A stretch of 64,000 nucleotides of DNA from Salinimicrobium sp049680855 (GTDB lineage: Bacteria > Bacteroidota > Bacteroidia > Flavobacteriales > Flavobacteriaceae): positions 124,001-188,000 of the forward strand of contig NZ_JBMPGS010000005.1 in the NCBI RefSeq assembly GCF_049680855.1, in the 5' to 3' direction. Below are positions 1 through 8,965 of the stretch, one piece after another. Each line of letters opens with the position of its first letter. Within the stretch, counting starts at the first letter, position 1. The notes beneath the pieces were generated by a model, which saw only the letters and a program-made list of their open reading frames with translations, was not told where the DNA came from and ran no database searches. A program made the translations under genes and the position numbers.

Positions 1-2492
1 CCTTCATAGGAGTTCAGGTAACTTGTAACACTGGAATAGGTAGTAGAAGAATAGGTGTAAACATCTATTCCCGGAGCCAGTTCCACGACCATACTTTCAT
101 TGCTCGCGTAATTCAAAACTGCATCCCAAAAGAAATTTTCGGTTTGAATGGGTCTACCTCTTAGAGTTAATTCAAATCCTTTATTTTCTATTAATCCGGC
201 ATTGATGGTGGTAGAACCATAACCGCTGGCACCAGAAACATCGAGGTTAATAATTTGATTTCTGTTTTCCTGCTTATACCATGTAAAATCAAGTCCTATT
301 CTGCTTTCAAGAAACTGAAGGTCGAAACCTGCTTCATAGGAGTGCGCAAAAGAGGGTTCTATCAATGGATTATTTAGATTATCTGGCACAAACAGCGTAT
401 TCGTCCCATCGTAGACAGTCCCAACGCCATATCCCATCGTAGTCTCGTATGGCCCAAGATCAGAACCTGCCTGCGCATAACTGGCCCTTAGCTTCCCAAA
501 GGAAAGAGGCTCCCAATCCATTAGTTCACTAAACACTAAACTTCCGGAAATGGAAGGATACCAATAAGAGTTATTATTCTCTGGCAACGCAGAGGAATTG
601 TCATTTCGAATAGAAGCATCAATAAAATACGTGTCTAAATATCCCAGGGAGACAAGTCCGAATAAACTACGTACCTGTTTGCGCAGCAAATAATTTGAAG
701 TCACCGGTCGGTCTATGGATGCGTCAATATTATAGAAGCCCGGCGCCGACAAGCCTCCAACAGTAGCCTGCGAAATATAAGAGTATCGCCTGTCAAAGAT
801 GTTTCCTCCCACGTTTGCCGTAATAGAAAAATCTTCCCAATCCTTATCGTACTGCGCTAAAAATTCATAGTTCATTTCCTTATTCTGGTACTTCCCTATA
901 GAATAGGATGGAACGTCCTTTCCGCCAAAAGCGGTTCTGTTCTCAATGTTCTGAGTATACATATCCCCGCGTACAAAAGCGCTTAAGGTAAGTTCCTCCA
1001 GTACTTCCCAGGTAAGGCCTACATCTCCAAAAAAGCGATCACGCCTGTCATTGCTAAGATTTTCATATGCGTCAAAGTATGGGTTGTTCCAGTACAACGG
1101 GTCAAAATCTGTAAGCTCTCCTGTTTCTGAATCTGGTCTACGAAGGTTCCAGTGCAAAAAAGTACCGTCACCATATTGGTAATCTTTAAGCCTATTCATA
1201 TCCACATTACGCTGGAACCACTGAACGAGGTAATTTGCACCGTATTCAGATCCCTGTTTGGGACGTTGTGCATTATTGGTAGCATAGGTGAAATTCGTAG
1301 CTATATTAAGATTATCGATTATATCAGCACCCGCATGAACTGCAAGGTTATTTCGGTTTAAAAAAGTATTGGGTTCCACCCCTTCAATTCGAGTATCATT
1401 AAGGCTAATCCGGAAGCTGGTACCTTCGCCACCACCAGCTACAGAAACACCATTATTAAAAGTGTAACCTGTTTCGTAATAGTCCTTGATATTATCGGGT
1501 TGAGGTACAAATGGAGTAAGCTGTCCGTAAGTTGGATCCTGCGGATAAAAACTGAAAACCTGGCGCACAGGAGTACCATCCATTCTTGGACCCCAACTTT
1601 CATCTACCGAGATATCCACATAGGGGTCGCCATTAGGCAGTGTGCGAAATTCCTGACTGGAACCCCCTCCATACATATTTTGCAGTGGCATAAAATCATA
1701 GGTAGACTGTACAGAGAAAAGAGAATTCACCTGCACCACCATATCATTTTCCTTTCCCTTCTTGGTCGTAATCATGATGACTCCATACTGGCCTCTAATC
1801 CCGTATAAAGCCGAAGCGGCAGGCCCTTTTAACACATTTACAGATTCTATATCTTCAGGATTCACATCCTGCCCCAGGTTTCCATAATCGGCACCGGAAC
1901 TAGCGGCAAAGTTCGCATTCGAGATGGGAGTACCATCCACCACAATAAGCGGCTGATCGCCACCTCCAATGGAATTGACACCACGAATTTTAATTTTTTG
2001 AGTACCACCCATACTGGCTCCAGAAGATCCTACTACCTGTACCCCGGCAATTCGTCCTCCAAGACTTCCAATAACATTTTGCTCATTGGAGAGCGTAAGG
2101 TTATCACCATCTACCGCCTGTGTCGCATAACCCAGCGATTTCTTTTCTCTTGAAATTCCAAGAGCCGTCACAACGACTTCATCAAGATTCTGTAAGTCCA
2201 TTTGCAGGGCAACATCGATTACTTCTTGTTCAAGCACCAGTACTTCCTTCGTCTGAAAACCGATAGAGGAAAAAACAAGTACATCCCCCTCTTCCACAGC
2301 AATGGAGTAATTTCCATCCATGTCTGTTACGGTTCCTCTATTCGTATCCTGAATAAGGACATTCACGCCCGGCAGCGGCATACCATCACTGGCCACCGTT
2401 ACTATTCCTGTTACCATTCTTTCCTGTGCGTACAGGTTTGAAAACTGAAAAACAGCCAGGACAAAGACAATAAGTGTAATTTTACTTCTCAT
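1..2492 (-). CDS. SusC/RagA family TonB-linked outer membrane receptor (5' part)
   Basis: The minus-strand frame is open from an ATG at 2492 to the left edge, so the C-terminus is missing; about 830 residues are present. It begins with a signal peptide ending in NLYAQ, followed by a carboxypeptidase-regulatory-like domain (PLPGVNVLIQ, GTVTDMDGNYSI), a TonB-box region (LDEVVVTALG) and a plug domain (KIRGVNSIGGGDQPLIVVDG, VNVLKGPAASALYG). The rest looks like beta-barrel strands. This family imports oligomers across the outer membrane with a SusD lipoprotein lid; a susD would be expected just beyond the window edge, downstream on this strand. The substrate cannot be told from this sequence. The gene diverges from the plus-strand peptidase gene at 2632. 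Confidence 0.95.
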   Translation of the reverse strand, partial: MRSKITLIVFVLAVFQFSNLYAQERMVTGIVTVASDGMPLPGVNVLIQDTNRGTVTDMDGNYSIAVEEGDVLVFSSIGFQTKEVLVLEQEVIDVALQMDLQNLDEVVVTALGISREKKSLGYATQAVDGDNLTLSNEQNVIGSLGGRIAGVQVVGSSGASMGGTQKIKIRGVNSIGGGDQPLIVVDGTPISNANFAASSGADYGNLGQDVNPEDIESVNVLKGPAASALYGIRGQYGVIMITTKKGKENDMVVQVNSLFSVQSTYDFMPLQNMYGGGSSQEFRTLPNGDPYVDISVDESWGPRMDGTPVRQVFSFYPQDPTYGQLTPFVPQPDNIKDYYETGYTFNNGVSVAGGGEGTSFRISLNDTRIEGVEPNTFLNRNNLAVHAGADIIDNLNIATNFTYATNNAQRPKQGSEYGANYLVQWFQRNVDMNRLKDYQYGDGTFLHWNLRRPDSETGELTDFDPLYWNNPYFDAYENLSNDRRDRFFGDVGLTWEVLEELTLSAFVRGDMYTQNIENRTAFGGKDVPSYSIGKYQNKEMNYEFLAQYDKDWEDFSITANVGGNIFDRRYSYISQATVGGLSAPGFYNIDASIDRPVTSNYLLRKQVRSLFGLVSLGYLDTYFIDASIRNDNSSALPENNNSYWYPSISGSLVFSELMDWEPLSFGKLRASYAQAGSDLGPYETTMGYGVGTVYDGTNTLFVPDNLNNPLIEPSFAHSYEAGFDLQFLESRIGLDFTWYKQENRNQIINLDVSGASGYGSTTINAGLIENKGFELTLRGRPIQTENFFWDAVLNYASNESMVVELAPGIDVYTYSSTTYSSVTSYLNSYE

Positions 2493-2631
2493 TAGCTTTT
2501 ATGTTAAAATTCATTAAATAAAACTTAAATATAAATAAATTTATGGTTTACAAGGCAATGACAGCATCAAAAGAACATGAAATACTTAAAAATTAATTTA
2601 TAAATCATTGCAAATCAGCAAAGACCAGCCC

Positions 2632-3981
2632 ATGAAGCCTTCACGCACTAATCCTAGATTCCTTTCCCAAAGCCCTCAACTATCACTTGTAATTCTGTTT
2701 TGCATCCTTTTAAGCTCCTGTTCAACTACAAGAAATGTCAAAAGCGGAATAGATGAAGTTTTTGAAACTTCGGAAGCTTTTCACCAGGGCTTTTCAGGTC
2801 TAATGGTTTACGACCCAGGTTCCAAAAAGGTGCTTTACGAAAGAAATTCTGAAAAATATTTTACACCTGCATCCAACACCAAACTACTTACGTTTTACAC
2901 AGGGTTAAAGTTCCTGGGCGATTCAGTTCCCGCATTGAAGTATGCCATTTACAATGATTCACTGGTCTTTAAAGGCACTGGCGATCCATCCTTTTTACAT
3001 GAGGAATTTCCATATTCGCAGGTGCTCCATTTTCTGAAAAATCGTGACGAACAGCTATTTTACGCAGCTCCGTCCTTTCAGGAGAAGCATTTTGGTCCCG
3101 GCTGGTCCTGGGGAGATTACAATTGGTCATATTCAGTAGAAAGAGGTGACTTTCCGGTTTATGGAAATTATGTAGATTTTAAACTTCTGTCCTCAGATTC
3201 ACTTCCGAAGATATATCCAAAATACTTTCAGGATAAAATAGTTGTAAAAGGTGATTTTGAAGGGGGAAGATCTGGCGTGACCAGAGCACTTTCCGAAAAT
3301 ATTTTTGAAATTGCACATTTGCGAGGGAATCCAGAAAGAGAACAGGAAGTGCCATTTAAATATTCTCCCCAACTGGTAACAGAACTTCTAAGCGATACCT
3401 TGGGCACGAAAATCACTCTTTTAGAAAAAATCCCGGAAGATTTTAACAGCTTCAAAACTCTTTATAGTATTCCCACCGACAGCCTTTATAAAAGAATGCT
3501 GCAGGTAAGCGACAATTTTATTGCTGAACAAATCCTCCTTTTAAGTGCCGGCGAAATTGCCGATACATTAAAAACCTCTATTGCCATAGACGCCATGAGA
3601 ACCGAATACCTCAGCGATTTACCTGATGAACCGCAATGGGTAGATGGCTCTGGACTTTCGCGTTACAACCTCATCACTCCACGTTCAATGGTGAAAATTC
3701 TGGAAAAGATACAACAGGAAGTACCCACCTCGCGTTTATTTAATTTGTTGGCAGCCGGCGGCGAATCTGGCACCATTGAGAACTGGTATAAAGCCGAAGA
3801 ACCTTACATTTATGCAAAAACCGGGACTTTGATGAACAATCACAGTCTTAGCGGTTACCTGAAGACGAGAACAGGGAAAATCCTAATCTTCAGCTTTATG
3901 AACAGCAATTACACAGTGCCCTCATCCAGCATCAAAAAAGAAATGGAAATAATACTTAAAGAAATTCATCTTAAACTGTAG
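2632..3981 (+). CDS. dacB: PBP4-like D-alanyl-D-alanine carboxypeptidase/endopeptidase, lipoprotein
   Basis: Peptidase family S13 (class C penicillin-binding protein), which trims or cleaves peptidoglycan peptides in the periplasm. All three active-site motifs are visible: SxxK as SNTK (residues 81-84), SxN as SDN (293-295) and KTG (396-398) in YAKTGTLMNNHSLSG. The N-terminus has a hydrophobic stretch ending in a lipobox LLSSC (Cys30), so the protein is probably lipid anchored. I chose the ATG at 2632; the frame can be extended to a TTG at 2608 but that adds only eight uninformative residues before the signal. The next gene, another peptidoglycan peptidase, starts 35 bases downstream, suggesting a shared cell-wall recycling role. 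The symbol is by family, not proven orthology. Confidence 0.9.
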   Translation: MKPSRTNPRFLSQSPQLSLVILFCILLSSCSTTRNVKSGIDEVFETSEAFHQGFSGLMVYDPGSKKVLYERNSEKYFTPASNTKLLTFYTGLKFLGDSVPALKYAIYNDSLVFKGTGDPSFLHEEFPYSQVLHFLKNRDEQLFYAAPSFQEKHFGPGWSWGDYNWSYSVERGDFPVYGNYVDFKLLSSDSLPKIYPKYFQDKIVVKGDFEGGRSGVTRALSENIFEIAHLRGNPEREQEVPFKYSPQLVTELLSDTLGTKITLLEKIPEDFNSFKTLYSIPTDSLYKRMLQVSDNFIAEQILLLSAGEIADTLKTSIAIDAMRTEYLSDLPDEPQWVDGSGLSRYNLITPRSMVKILEKIQQEVPTSRLFNLLAAGGESGTIENWYKAEEPYIYAKTGTLMNNHSLSGYLKTRTGKILIFSFMNSNYTVPSSSIKKEMEIILKEIHLKL

Positions 3982-4016
3982 GCGAAAATTCATCCCGCAC
4001 TCTATAAAATACATCC

Positions 4017-5072
4017 ATGGAAAGAAGAAAATTCCTGAACAACCTTGCCGCCGGCAGTCTCATTTTACCGTTTGCGCCCGGCATCAATGTCTTCGGAAAA
4101 AGTAATGAGATAATATCCAAAAATGTGCTTATTCCTAAAGGTTTAAAACCCGGCGACACGATTGGAATAATAAGTCCTTCAAGTGCCATTTTTGAATCTG
4201 GACCTTACGAAATTGCTGTAGAATCAATGAAGGCCATGGGCTTAAAAGTGGAACTTGGAGCCTTTGTAAGAAGCAGGTATGGGCATTTGGCCGGAACCGA
4301 TGAAGAAAGGGCACAGGAATTCAATGACATGTTCCGGAATCCTGAAATTAATGCTGTCATTGCTTTAAGAGGTGGTTCGGGAGCCGCAAGAATTCTAGAT
4401 AAACTGGATTATGACGCCATTGCCGAAAACCCAAAAATATTTATTGGTTACAGCGATATAACCGCGCTTCATAATGCCATTTTTGAGCAGACAGGCCTGG
4501 TAACCTTTCATGGACCACTGGCCACTTCTACTTGGAATGGCTTTGCGGTAGACCATTTTAAAAGATTACTTTTCGATAAGGAAGCTTTATTCCTGCAAAA
4601 TCCTACAGGGAAAGGTGACCTGCTTACACAGGTAAAAAACCGCATTAGAACCATCAATCCGGGAACGGCCACGGGACAACTTTTAGGAGGAAACCTTTCT
4701 GTTCTCACCGGGATCATGGGTTCTCCATATTTCCCTTCAGATTGGGAAGGAAAGATCCTGTATCTTGAAGATGTTGGGGAAGCAATTTACGCAGTAGACC
4801 GCATGATGACCCAATTACAGCTGGGAGGTGTGCTAAATAAAATTACGGGCTTCGTCTTCGGAAAATGTACAGACTGCGATCCCGGAAACGGGTATGGCTC
4901 CCTCACTTTGGAAGAAGTGATCGATCATTACATCAAGCCCCTGGGAATCCCGGCTTTTTCGGGAAGTATGATTGGACACATTACCGACAATTTTACCATT
5001 CCAAATGGGATTGAAGCGGAAATAGATGCCGAAGTGGGCAGCATTCTTTTATTATCTCCTGCCGTAAAATAA
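4017..5072 (+). CDS. LD-carboxypeptidase (peptidase S66, muramoyltetrapeptide carboxypeptidase)
   Basis: The family removes the terminal D-alanine from tetrapeptides during peptidoglycan turnover. The catalytic serine is in GYSDITALHN (Ser146); the glutamate of the triad is probably in YLEDVGEAIYAVDRMM and the histidine in GHITDNFTIPNG near the C-terminus. The substrate-pocket segment IALRGGSGAARIL is also typical. The start MERRKFLNNLAAGSLILPFA resembles a twin-arginine signal (RRKFL followed by a hydrophobic stretch), so the enzyme may be exported folded; many family members are cytoplasmic, so this is a point to check. It lies 35 bases after the PBP4-like gene. Length (351 residues) is slightly above the usual 300-340, the excess being the signal. 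Confidence 0.9.
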   Translation: MERRKFLNNLAAGSLILPFAPGINVFGKSNEIISKNVLIPKGLKPGDTIGIISPSSAIFESGPYEIAVESMKAMGLKVELGAFVRSRYGHLAGTDEERAQEFNDMFRNPEINAVIALRGGSGAARILDKLDYDAIAENPKIFIGYSDITALHNAIFEQTGLVTFHGPLATSTWNGFAVDHFKRLLFDKEALFLQNPTGKGDLLTQVKNRIRTINPGTATGQLLGGNLSVLTGIMGSPYFPSDWEGKILYLEDVGEAIYAVDRMMTQLQLGGVLNKITGFVFGKCTDCDPGNGYGSLTLEEVIDHYIKPLGIPAFSGSMIGHITDNFTIPNGIEAEIDAEVGSILLLSPAVK

Positions 5073-5175
5073 CTTCTGAAATTGAGCATAGTAACAGCTT
5101 CAAAATAGTAATCACATAGTTTGCACAGCTTCTGACTGAAAATTTCTTGCATTAGCGAGGGCTTCTTTTCATGAG

Positions 5176-5205
5176 TTGATTATTTTTACCCTCCAATTAT
5201 TTTTC
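5176..5205 (+). promoter_or_regulatory. Candidate Bacteroidota-type promoter for the lipoprotein gene at 5238
   Basis: TTG at 5176-5178, a 19-base spacer, then TATTTTTC at 5198-5205, one base off the TAnnTTTG -7 consensus. It lies about 33 bases before the ATG at 5238, in a 165-base spacer that otherwise shows nothing recognisable. Confidence 0.35.
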
Positions 5206-5237
5206 GTGTCTAAAAGAATTAAATAATAATATTCTAT

Positions 5238-5792
5238 ATGAAAAAAGCATTTATTCTCCTCTTTTTTGCCATTCTTGGTTTCTCCTCCTGCGAAAAAGAA
5301 CAGGATCCTTTTATTATTGATCAAAACCGGGTAGGCTTACTTCAAAAAGACACGCGTGTGAATCAACTGGATTCCATTTACGCCAACGATTCGCTTGTAA
5401 AACAGGTAAGCCAGGGAGAATTCTATAGAAACAGCAATGAAATCAAAGTATATGATCAGGATGGTAAGCAACTGCTGCTTCTGGAGCCCGTACAGGCTTT
5501 TGATTCTACCAGCACAATTGGATACATCCAGGTGATGGATCCGCGGTTTAAAACCTCCAAAGGTTTAAACTCTGCAAGCACTTTTAAAGACATTGTTGAG
5601 AATTATACGATCTCGAGAATTGAAAACACATTAAGTTCTGCAGTGGTTTTTATTGATGAAATCAATGCTTACCTTACCATAAGTAAGAAAGAATTGCCTT
5701 CGGAATTAAGATATGATACCCAAACCAGGATCCAGGCTTCCCAAATTCCCGATGATGCAAAAATTAAATATTTTATGATTGGCTGGGATTAA
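5238..5792 (+). CDS. Conserved hypothetical lipoprotein
   Basis: I do not recognise a named family. The 184-residue product starts with MKKAFILLFFAILGFSSC, a lipoprotein signal with lipobox FSSC and Cys18 as the modified residue, followed by an acidic stretch (EKEQDPF), so it should be an envelope lipoprotein. The mature part is soluble, with alternating hydrophobic residues and a segment NEIKVYDQDGKQLLLLEP that looks like a beta hairpin. It resembles small lipoproteins common in Flavobacteriaceae. The rluF gene follows after 33 bases on the same strand and may share the transcript. Confidence 0.75.
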   Translation: MKKAFILLFFAILGFSSCEKEQDPFIIDQNRVGLLQKDTRVNQLDSIYANDSLVKQVSQGEFYRNSNEIKVYDQDGKQLLLLEPVQAFDSTSTIGYIQVMDPRFKTSKGLNSASTFKDIVENYTISRIENTLSSAVVFIDEINAYLTISKKELPSELRYDTQTRIQASQIPDDAKIKYFMIGWD

Positions 5793-5825
5793 TCTCGACT
5801 AAAAAATTTCTAAAAAAATCCATTA

Positions 5826-6689
5826 ATGGCTTCTGAAAATCTTACCAGACTCAATAAATATTTAAGCGAAGCAGGATACTGCTCCCGCCGAAAGGCTGAT
5901 GATCTTATTGATCAGGGAAGAGTGACGGTGAATGGAGTAGTTCCCGAAATGGGCACAAAAATCGCTCCCAAAGACGAAGTAAGGGTCAATGGAGAAATTG
6001 TAGCACCCAAAAAGAAGGAGAACGTCTACCTGGCCTTCAACAAACCTGTAGGTATCGTTTGTACTACCAACAGTGCAGAAAAGAAAAATATCGTAGACTA
6101 TATTAATTTTCCTACCAGAATTTTCCCCATTGGAAGGTTGGACAAGCCAAGCGAAGGCCTCATTCTATTAACAGATGACGGAGATATCGTAAACAAAATT
6201 CTTAGAGCGCGAAACAATCACGAAAAAGAATACATCGTTACGGTAGACAGAATCATCAACCCCGATTTCATTTCCAGAATGTCTAACGGAATTCCCATTT
6301 TAGACACTGTAACCCGAAAATGTGAAGTAGAACAGTTAAGCAAATACACCTTTAGAATTGTGCTTACACAGGGATTGAACCGTCAAATTAGGCGAATGTG
6401 CGAATATCTTGGATACGAGGTGGTGAAGCTGAAAAGGATTAGGATCATGAACATCAAACTAGATGTTCCTGTGGGAAAATATCGCCCCATAACTCCGGAA
6501 GAGCTTGCCACACTGGAGCAACTTACCGGCGCCAGCACCAAAACCGAAGAAGGCTCGCTTCTGCAGAAAAAAGAAAAAGAACAAAATCAGCAACTTCCCA
6601 GGAAAGAGGGTTCCAAAAATGACAAAAAGAATACTACTTCCAGAAACCGGAATTCTTCTCATTCAAAAAGAAGAGGCCCTAAATCTTAA
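5826..6689 (+). CDS. rluF: 23S rRNA pseudouridine synthase, RluF type
   Basis: RsuA/RluB/E/F family enzyme that isomerises a uridine in 23S rRNA (U2604 in E. coli for RluF). An S4 RNA-binding domain covers roughly residues 6-60 (LNKYLSEAGYCSRRKADDLI). The catalytic aspartate is Asp106 in PIGRLDKPSEGLILLTDDGD. The segments VNKILRARNNHEKEYIVTVD, ILDTVTRKCEV and GLNRQIRRMCEYLGYEV match RluF rather than RsuA or RluB, from memory of the E. coli protein. After about residue 235 there is a low-complexity tail rich in Lys, Glu, Arg and Ser, absent in E. coli RluF and probably an RNA-contacting extension. ATG at 5826 is the only sensible start. Confidence 0.88.
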   Translation: MASENLTRLNKYLSEAGYCSRRKADDLIDQGRVTVNGVVPEMGTKIAPKDEVRVNGEIVAPKKKENVYLAFNKPVGIVCTTNSAEKKNIVDYINFPTRIFPIGRLDKPSEGLILLTDDGDIVNKILRARNNHEKEYIVTVDRIINPDFISRMSNGIPILDTVTRKCEVEQLSKYTFRIVLTQGLNRQIRRMCEYLGYEVVKLKRIRIMNIKLDVPVGKYRPITPEELATLEQLTGASTKTEEGSLLQKKEKEQNQQLPRKEGSKNDKKNTTSRNRNSSHSKRRGPKS

Positions 6690-6739
6690 CAGAGCATTAG
6701 GTTAAAATTGCTGCAGAACTTCCTATTTTTAAAATAAAA

Positions 6740-6985
6740 ATGGGAACTAACAGCAACAAAATCAAGAACGAAGATCAGTACGAGGCGCTGCGCGATGAAG
6801 GTGCCAGTAAAGAGAAAGCTGCGAGGATTGCGAATTCTTCCAACTCCGGCGAAAAAGGCGGAAAATCTGAAAAGTACGAAGACCGAAGTAAAGAAGATCT
6901 TTACAAAAAAGCAAAGGAAGTAGGTATTGAAGGCCGCTCTGATATGAGTAAAAAAGAGCTTATCAATGCTTTGAGAAATCATTAA
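6740..6985 (+). CDS. Small Rho-N-domain-like protein (DUF7218 type)
   Basis: This 81-residue, highly charged protein has a C-terminal segment (SKEDLYKKAKEVGIEG, SDMSKKELINAL) that matches the helix-extended-loop-helix of the Rho transcription terminator N-terminal domain, used for nucleic-acid or protein contact. The N-terminal half (NEDQYEALRDEGASKEKAAR, IANSSNSGEKGG) is typical of the small stress-type proteins I know as DUF7218. Function is unknown; binding of nucleic acid is an inference from the fold. The VOC gene starts 3 bases after its stop, so the two are probably cotranscribed. Confidence 0.75.
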   Translation: MGTNSNKIKNEDQYEALRDEGASKEKAARIANSSNSGEKGGKSEKYEDRSKEDLYKKAKEVGIEGRSDMSKKELINALRNH

Positions 6986-6988
6986 TTT

Positions 6989-7417
6989 ATGCATAAAGTA
7001 CAACCGTTTCATTTAGCCATTCCCGTGGACAACCTGGAAGAGGCAAGAGAATTTTACAGAGATACCTTGGGCTGCGAAGAAGGACGAAGCAGCGATCATT
7101 GGGTAGATTTCAACTTTTTTGGACATCAGTTTGTGATCCACTACAAAGAATCTTCTGGAAAAGAAGCTGAGAGAGGCAGCAATCCCGTTGACGGAAAAGA
7201 CGTGCCAATCCCTCATTTTGGAGTGGTACTGGAATGGGATGTATTTCATAAATTCGCTGAAGAACTTCAGAAAAAGCAGGTTGCCTTCGTCATTGAGCCT
7301 TACATCAGGTTCAAAGGAAAAGTGGGTGAACAGGCAACCATGTTTTTTAAAGATCCTTGTGGAAATGCACTTGAGTTCAAGGCATTTAAAGACGAGAGTC
7401 AGTTATTTGCAAAGTAG
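6989..7417 (+). CDS. VOC family (glyoxalase/bleomycin resistance/dioxygenase fold) protein
   Basis: A 142-residue single vicinal-oxygen-chelate unit made of two beta-alpha-beta-beta-beta modules. Module 1 begins PFHLAIPVDNLEEAREFYRD; module 2 includes IPHFGVVLEWDVFHKFAEEL and ends FFKDPCGNALEFKAF. Candidate metal ligands are His8, the histidine in IPHFG and the glutamate in ALEFK, as in glyoxalase-type sites. The substrate cannot be assigned; the family includes glyoxalases, dioxygenases and antibiotic-binding proteins. It begins three bases after the preceding small gene, and the permease gene follows after 16 bases. Confidence 0.85.
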   Translation: MHKVQPFHLAIPVDNLEEAREFYRDTLGCEEGRSSDHWVDFNFFGHQFVIHYKESSGKEAERGSNPVDGKDVPIPHFGVVLEWDVFHKFAEELQKKQVAFVIEPYIRFKGKVGEQATMFFKDPCGNALEFKAFKDESQLFAK

Positions 7418-7433
7418 CTTTAATTAAAAATAA

Positions 7434-8453
7434 ATGGATAAATTAAAACCTTCACTGGTACGGCAGTTGTTCGTGCTTCTACTAATTCTTTTTTTACTGG
7501 TTTTAATTTTCCGCGAGATCATCCCATACCTCACGGGAGTTTTGGGTGCAATTACCTTGCACGTAATCTTGAGAAAATGGATGGACCGACTGGTAAAAAG
7601 GGGATGGAAAGCTCCTCTTGCGGCAGGTTTCCTAATATTTCTCTCTTTTGTGGGAATCCTTGTGCCGGTCACTCTCATCATTTTAATGCTGTCTTCCAAA
7701 ATAGGAAAAGCCGTTGCAAATTCAGAAAGGGTGATTGCAGCTGTCAAGGAGCAAATGAACGCAGTGGAAACCTATATAGGTTATGACCTGAACAACAGCA
7801 TAGATTCCTCGAGGGTCACTAACTGGATTTCAAGTAACCTGCAGGATCTTGGGGCTGGGACCTTTAATGCTTTTATCGCAATTGGTATCATGTATTTCAT
7901 GCTGTACTACATGCTCCTAAACCGAAAAGAATTAAAAAGTATTCTTATTTCCTATATTCCGTTGGGAGAGCAAAATCTACAGGTCATTGGGCAGGAAGGC
8001 GATGAATCTGTAAAATCCAATGCACTGGGAATTCCTCTGGTGGCTTTTTTCCAAGGAATTGTTGCTTTAATTGGTTTTCTCATTGTTGGGGTACCCGATC
8101 CTTTCTTCTGGTTTGTGATCACGGCTATTGGAGCTATGGTTCCCTTTATTGGAACGAGTCTCGGAATTCTGCCTGTTGCCATTCTCCTTTTTTCCCAGGA
8201 TATGAACTGGCAGGCGATATTCATCTTGATTTATGGATTTACCATCGTGGGGATCACAGATAATTTACTGAGGCTGTACATCCTTCAAAGGCTCTCAAGT
8301 GTTCATCCTTTGATCACCCTTTTTGGGGTAGTTGTAGGGGTGCCGCTCTTCGGGTTTATTGGTCTCATATTTGGCCCACTGCTTATCTCGTTGTTTTTGC
8401 TGATTTTAAAGATATACAAGCACGAATACGGAAATGAACAACACCGACTATAA
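7434..8453 (+). CDS. AI-2E family transporter (PerM/YdiK-type permease)
   Basis: A 339-residue polytopic membrane protein. Hydrophobic segments are grouped as in the family: two or three near the N-terminus (LFVLLLILFLLVLIF; AAGFLIFLSFVGILVPVTLI), a central soluble stretch (about 85-140), then a C-terminal bundle. The motif PFIGTSLGILPVAILLF and the segment LHVILRKWMDRLV are characteristic. Members have been linked to autoinducer-2 or to sodium/proton or metabolite export, but the substrate of this one is unknown. It is followed after 24 bases by the DUF1232 gene. Confidence 0.88.
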   Translation: MDKLKPSLVRQLFVLLLILFLLVLIFREIIPYLTGVLGAITLHVILRKWMDRLVKRGWKAPLAAGFLIFLSFVGILVPVTLIILMLSSKIGKAVANSERVIAAVKEQMNAVETYIGYDLNNSIDSSRVTNWISSNLQDLGAGTFNAFIAIGIMYFMLYYMLLNRKELKSILISYIPLGEQNLQVIGQEGDESVKSNALGIPLVAFFQGIVALIGFLIVGVPDPFFWFVITAIGAMVPFIGTSLGILPVAILLFSQDMNWQAIFILIYGFTIVGITDNLLRLYILQRLSSVHPLITLFGVVVGVPLFGFIGLIFGPLLISLFLLILKIYKHEYGNEQHRL

Positions 8454-8477
8454 TTATTAATCTTAAAATAGAATGTT

Positions 8478-8888
8478 ATGCTGAAAAATGTGAAAAAGAA
8501 AATAAACGAAGATTATGTAAACAGTGAGATCTCCAAATTTGATGATGGAGACCTTGATCTTGTCATGGACAATTCAAAGGAGATCAATAAGAAAATTTCA
8601 AAAGCTCCTTCCCTGAAGAAGTTTGCAGAACTGGGAAAACTTATGTTTGGAATGCTACAGGATTTCAGAAAAGGAGATTATACGAAAGTGCCGTGGTTTA
8701 GTATTGCTTCCGTTGGGATGGCATTATTATATATTTTAAACCCGATGGATGTGCTACCAGATTTTATTCCTGGCCTTGGATATGTCGATGATTTCCTAAT
8801 CTTAACCATGATCCTACGCTTCGTTGAAACCGATCTACATGATTACCTGGACTGGAAGATCGATAAAAAGAAAAGAGGAATATTATAG
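8478..8888 (+). CDS. YkvA/DUF1232 family membrane protein
   Basis: The diagnostic DUF1232 block is at residues 73-120: a hydrophobic helix with LYILNPMDVLPDFIPGLGYV followed by DDFLILTMILRFV. The N-terminal 60 residues are charged and helical, and the C-terminus is basic (DKKKRG). The molecular function of the family is unknown; a small integral or peripheral membrane role is inferred. It ends the plus-strand run and faces folD across a shared hairpin terminator. Confidence 0.85.
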   Translation: MLKNVKKKINEDYVNSEISKFDDGDLDLVMDNSKEINKKISKAPSLKKFAELGKLMFGMLQDFRKGDYTKVPWFSIASVGMALLYILNPMDVLPDFIPGLGYVDDFLILTMILRFVETDLHDYLDWKIDKKKRGIL

Positions 8889-8907
8889 ACATTTACTTTA
8901 ACCCCAT

Positions 8908-8946
8908 AAAAAAAGCAGGATCGAAATTTTTCAATCCTGCTTTTTT
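8908..8946. terminator. Bidirectional intrinsic terminator between the DUF1232 gene and folD
   Basis: A run of seven A, the stem GCAGGAT, a 12-base loop, ATCCTGC, then six T. The arms are perfect and the flanking A and T runs let it serve both the plus-strand gene ending at 8888 and folD ending at 8966. Confidence 0.9.
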
Positions 8947-8965
8947 GTTTGTCTTTCTATTTCAC

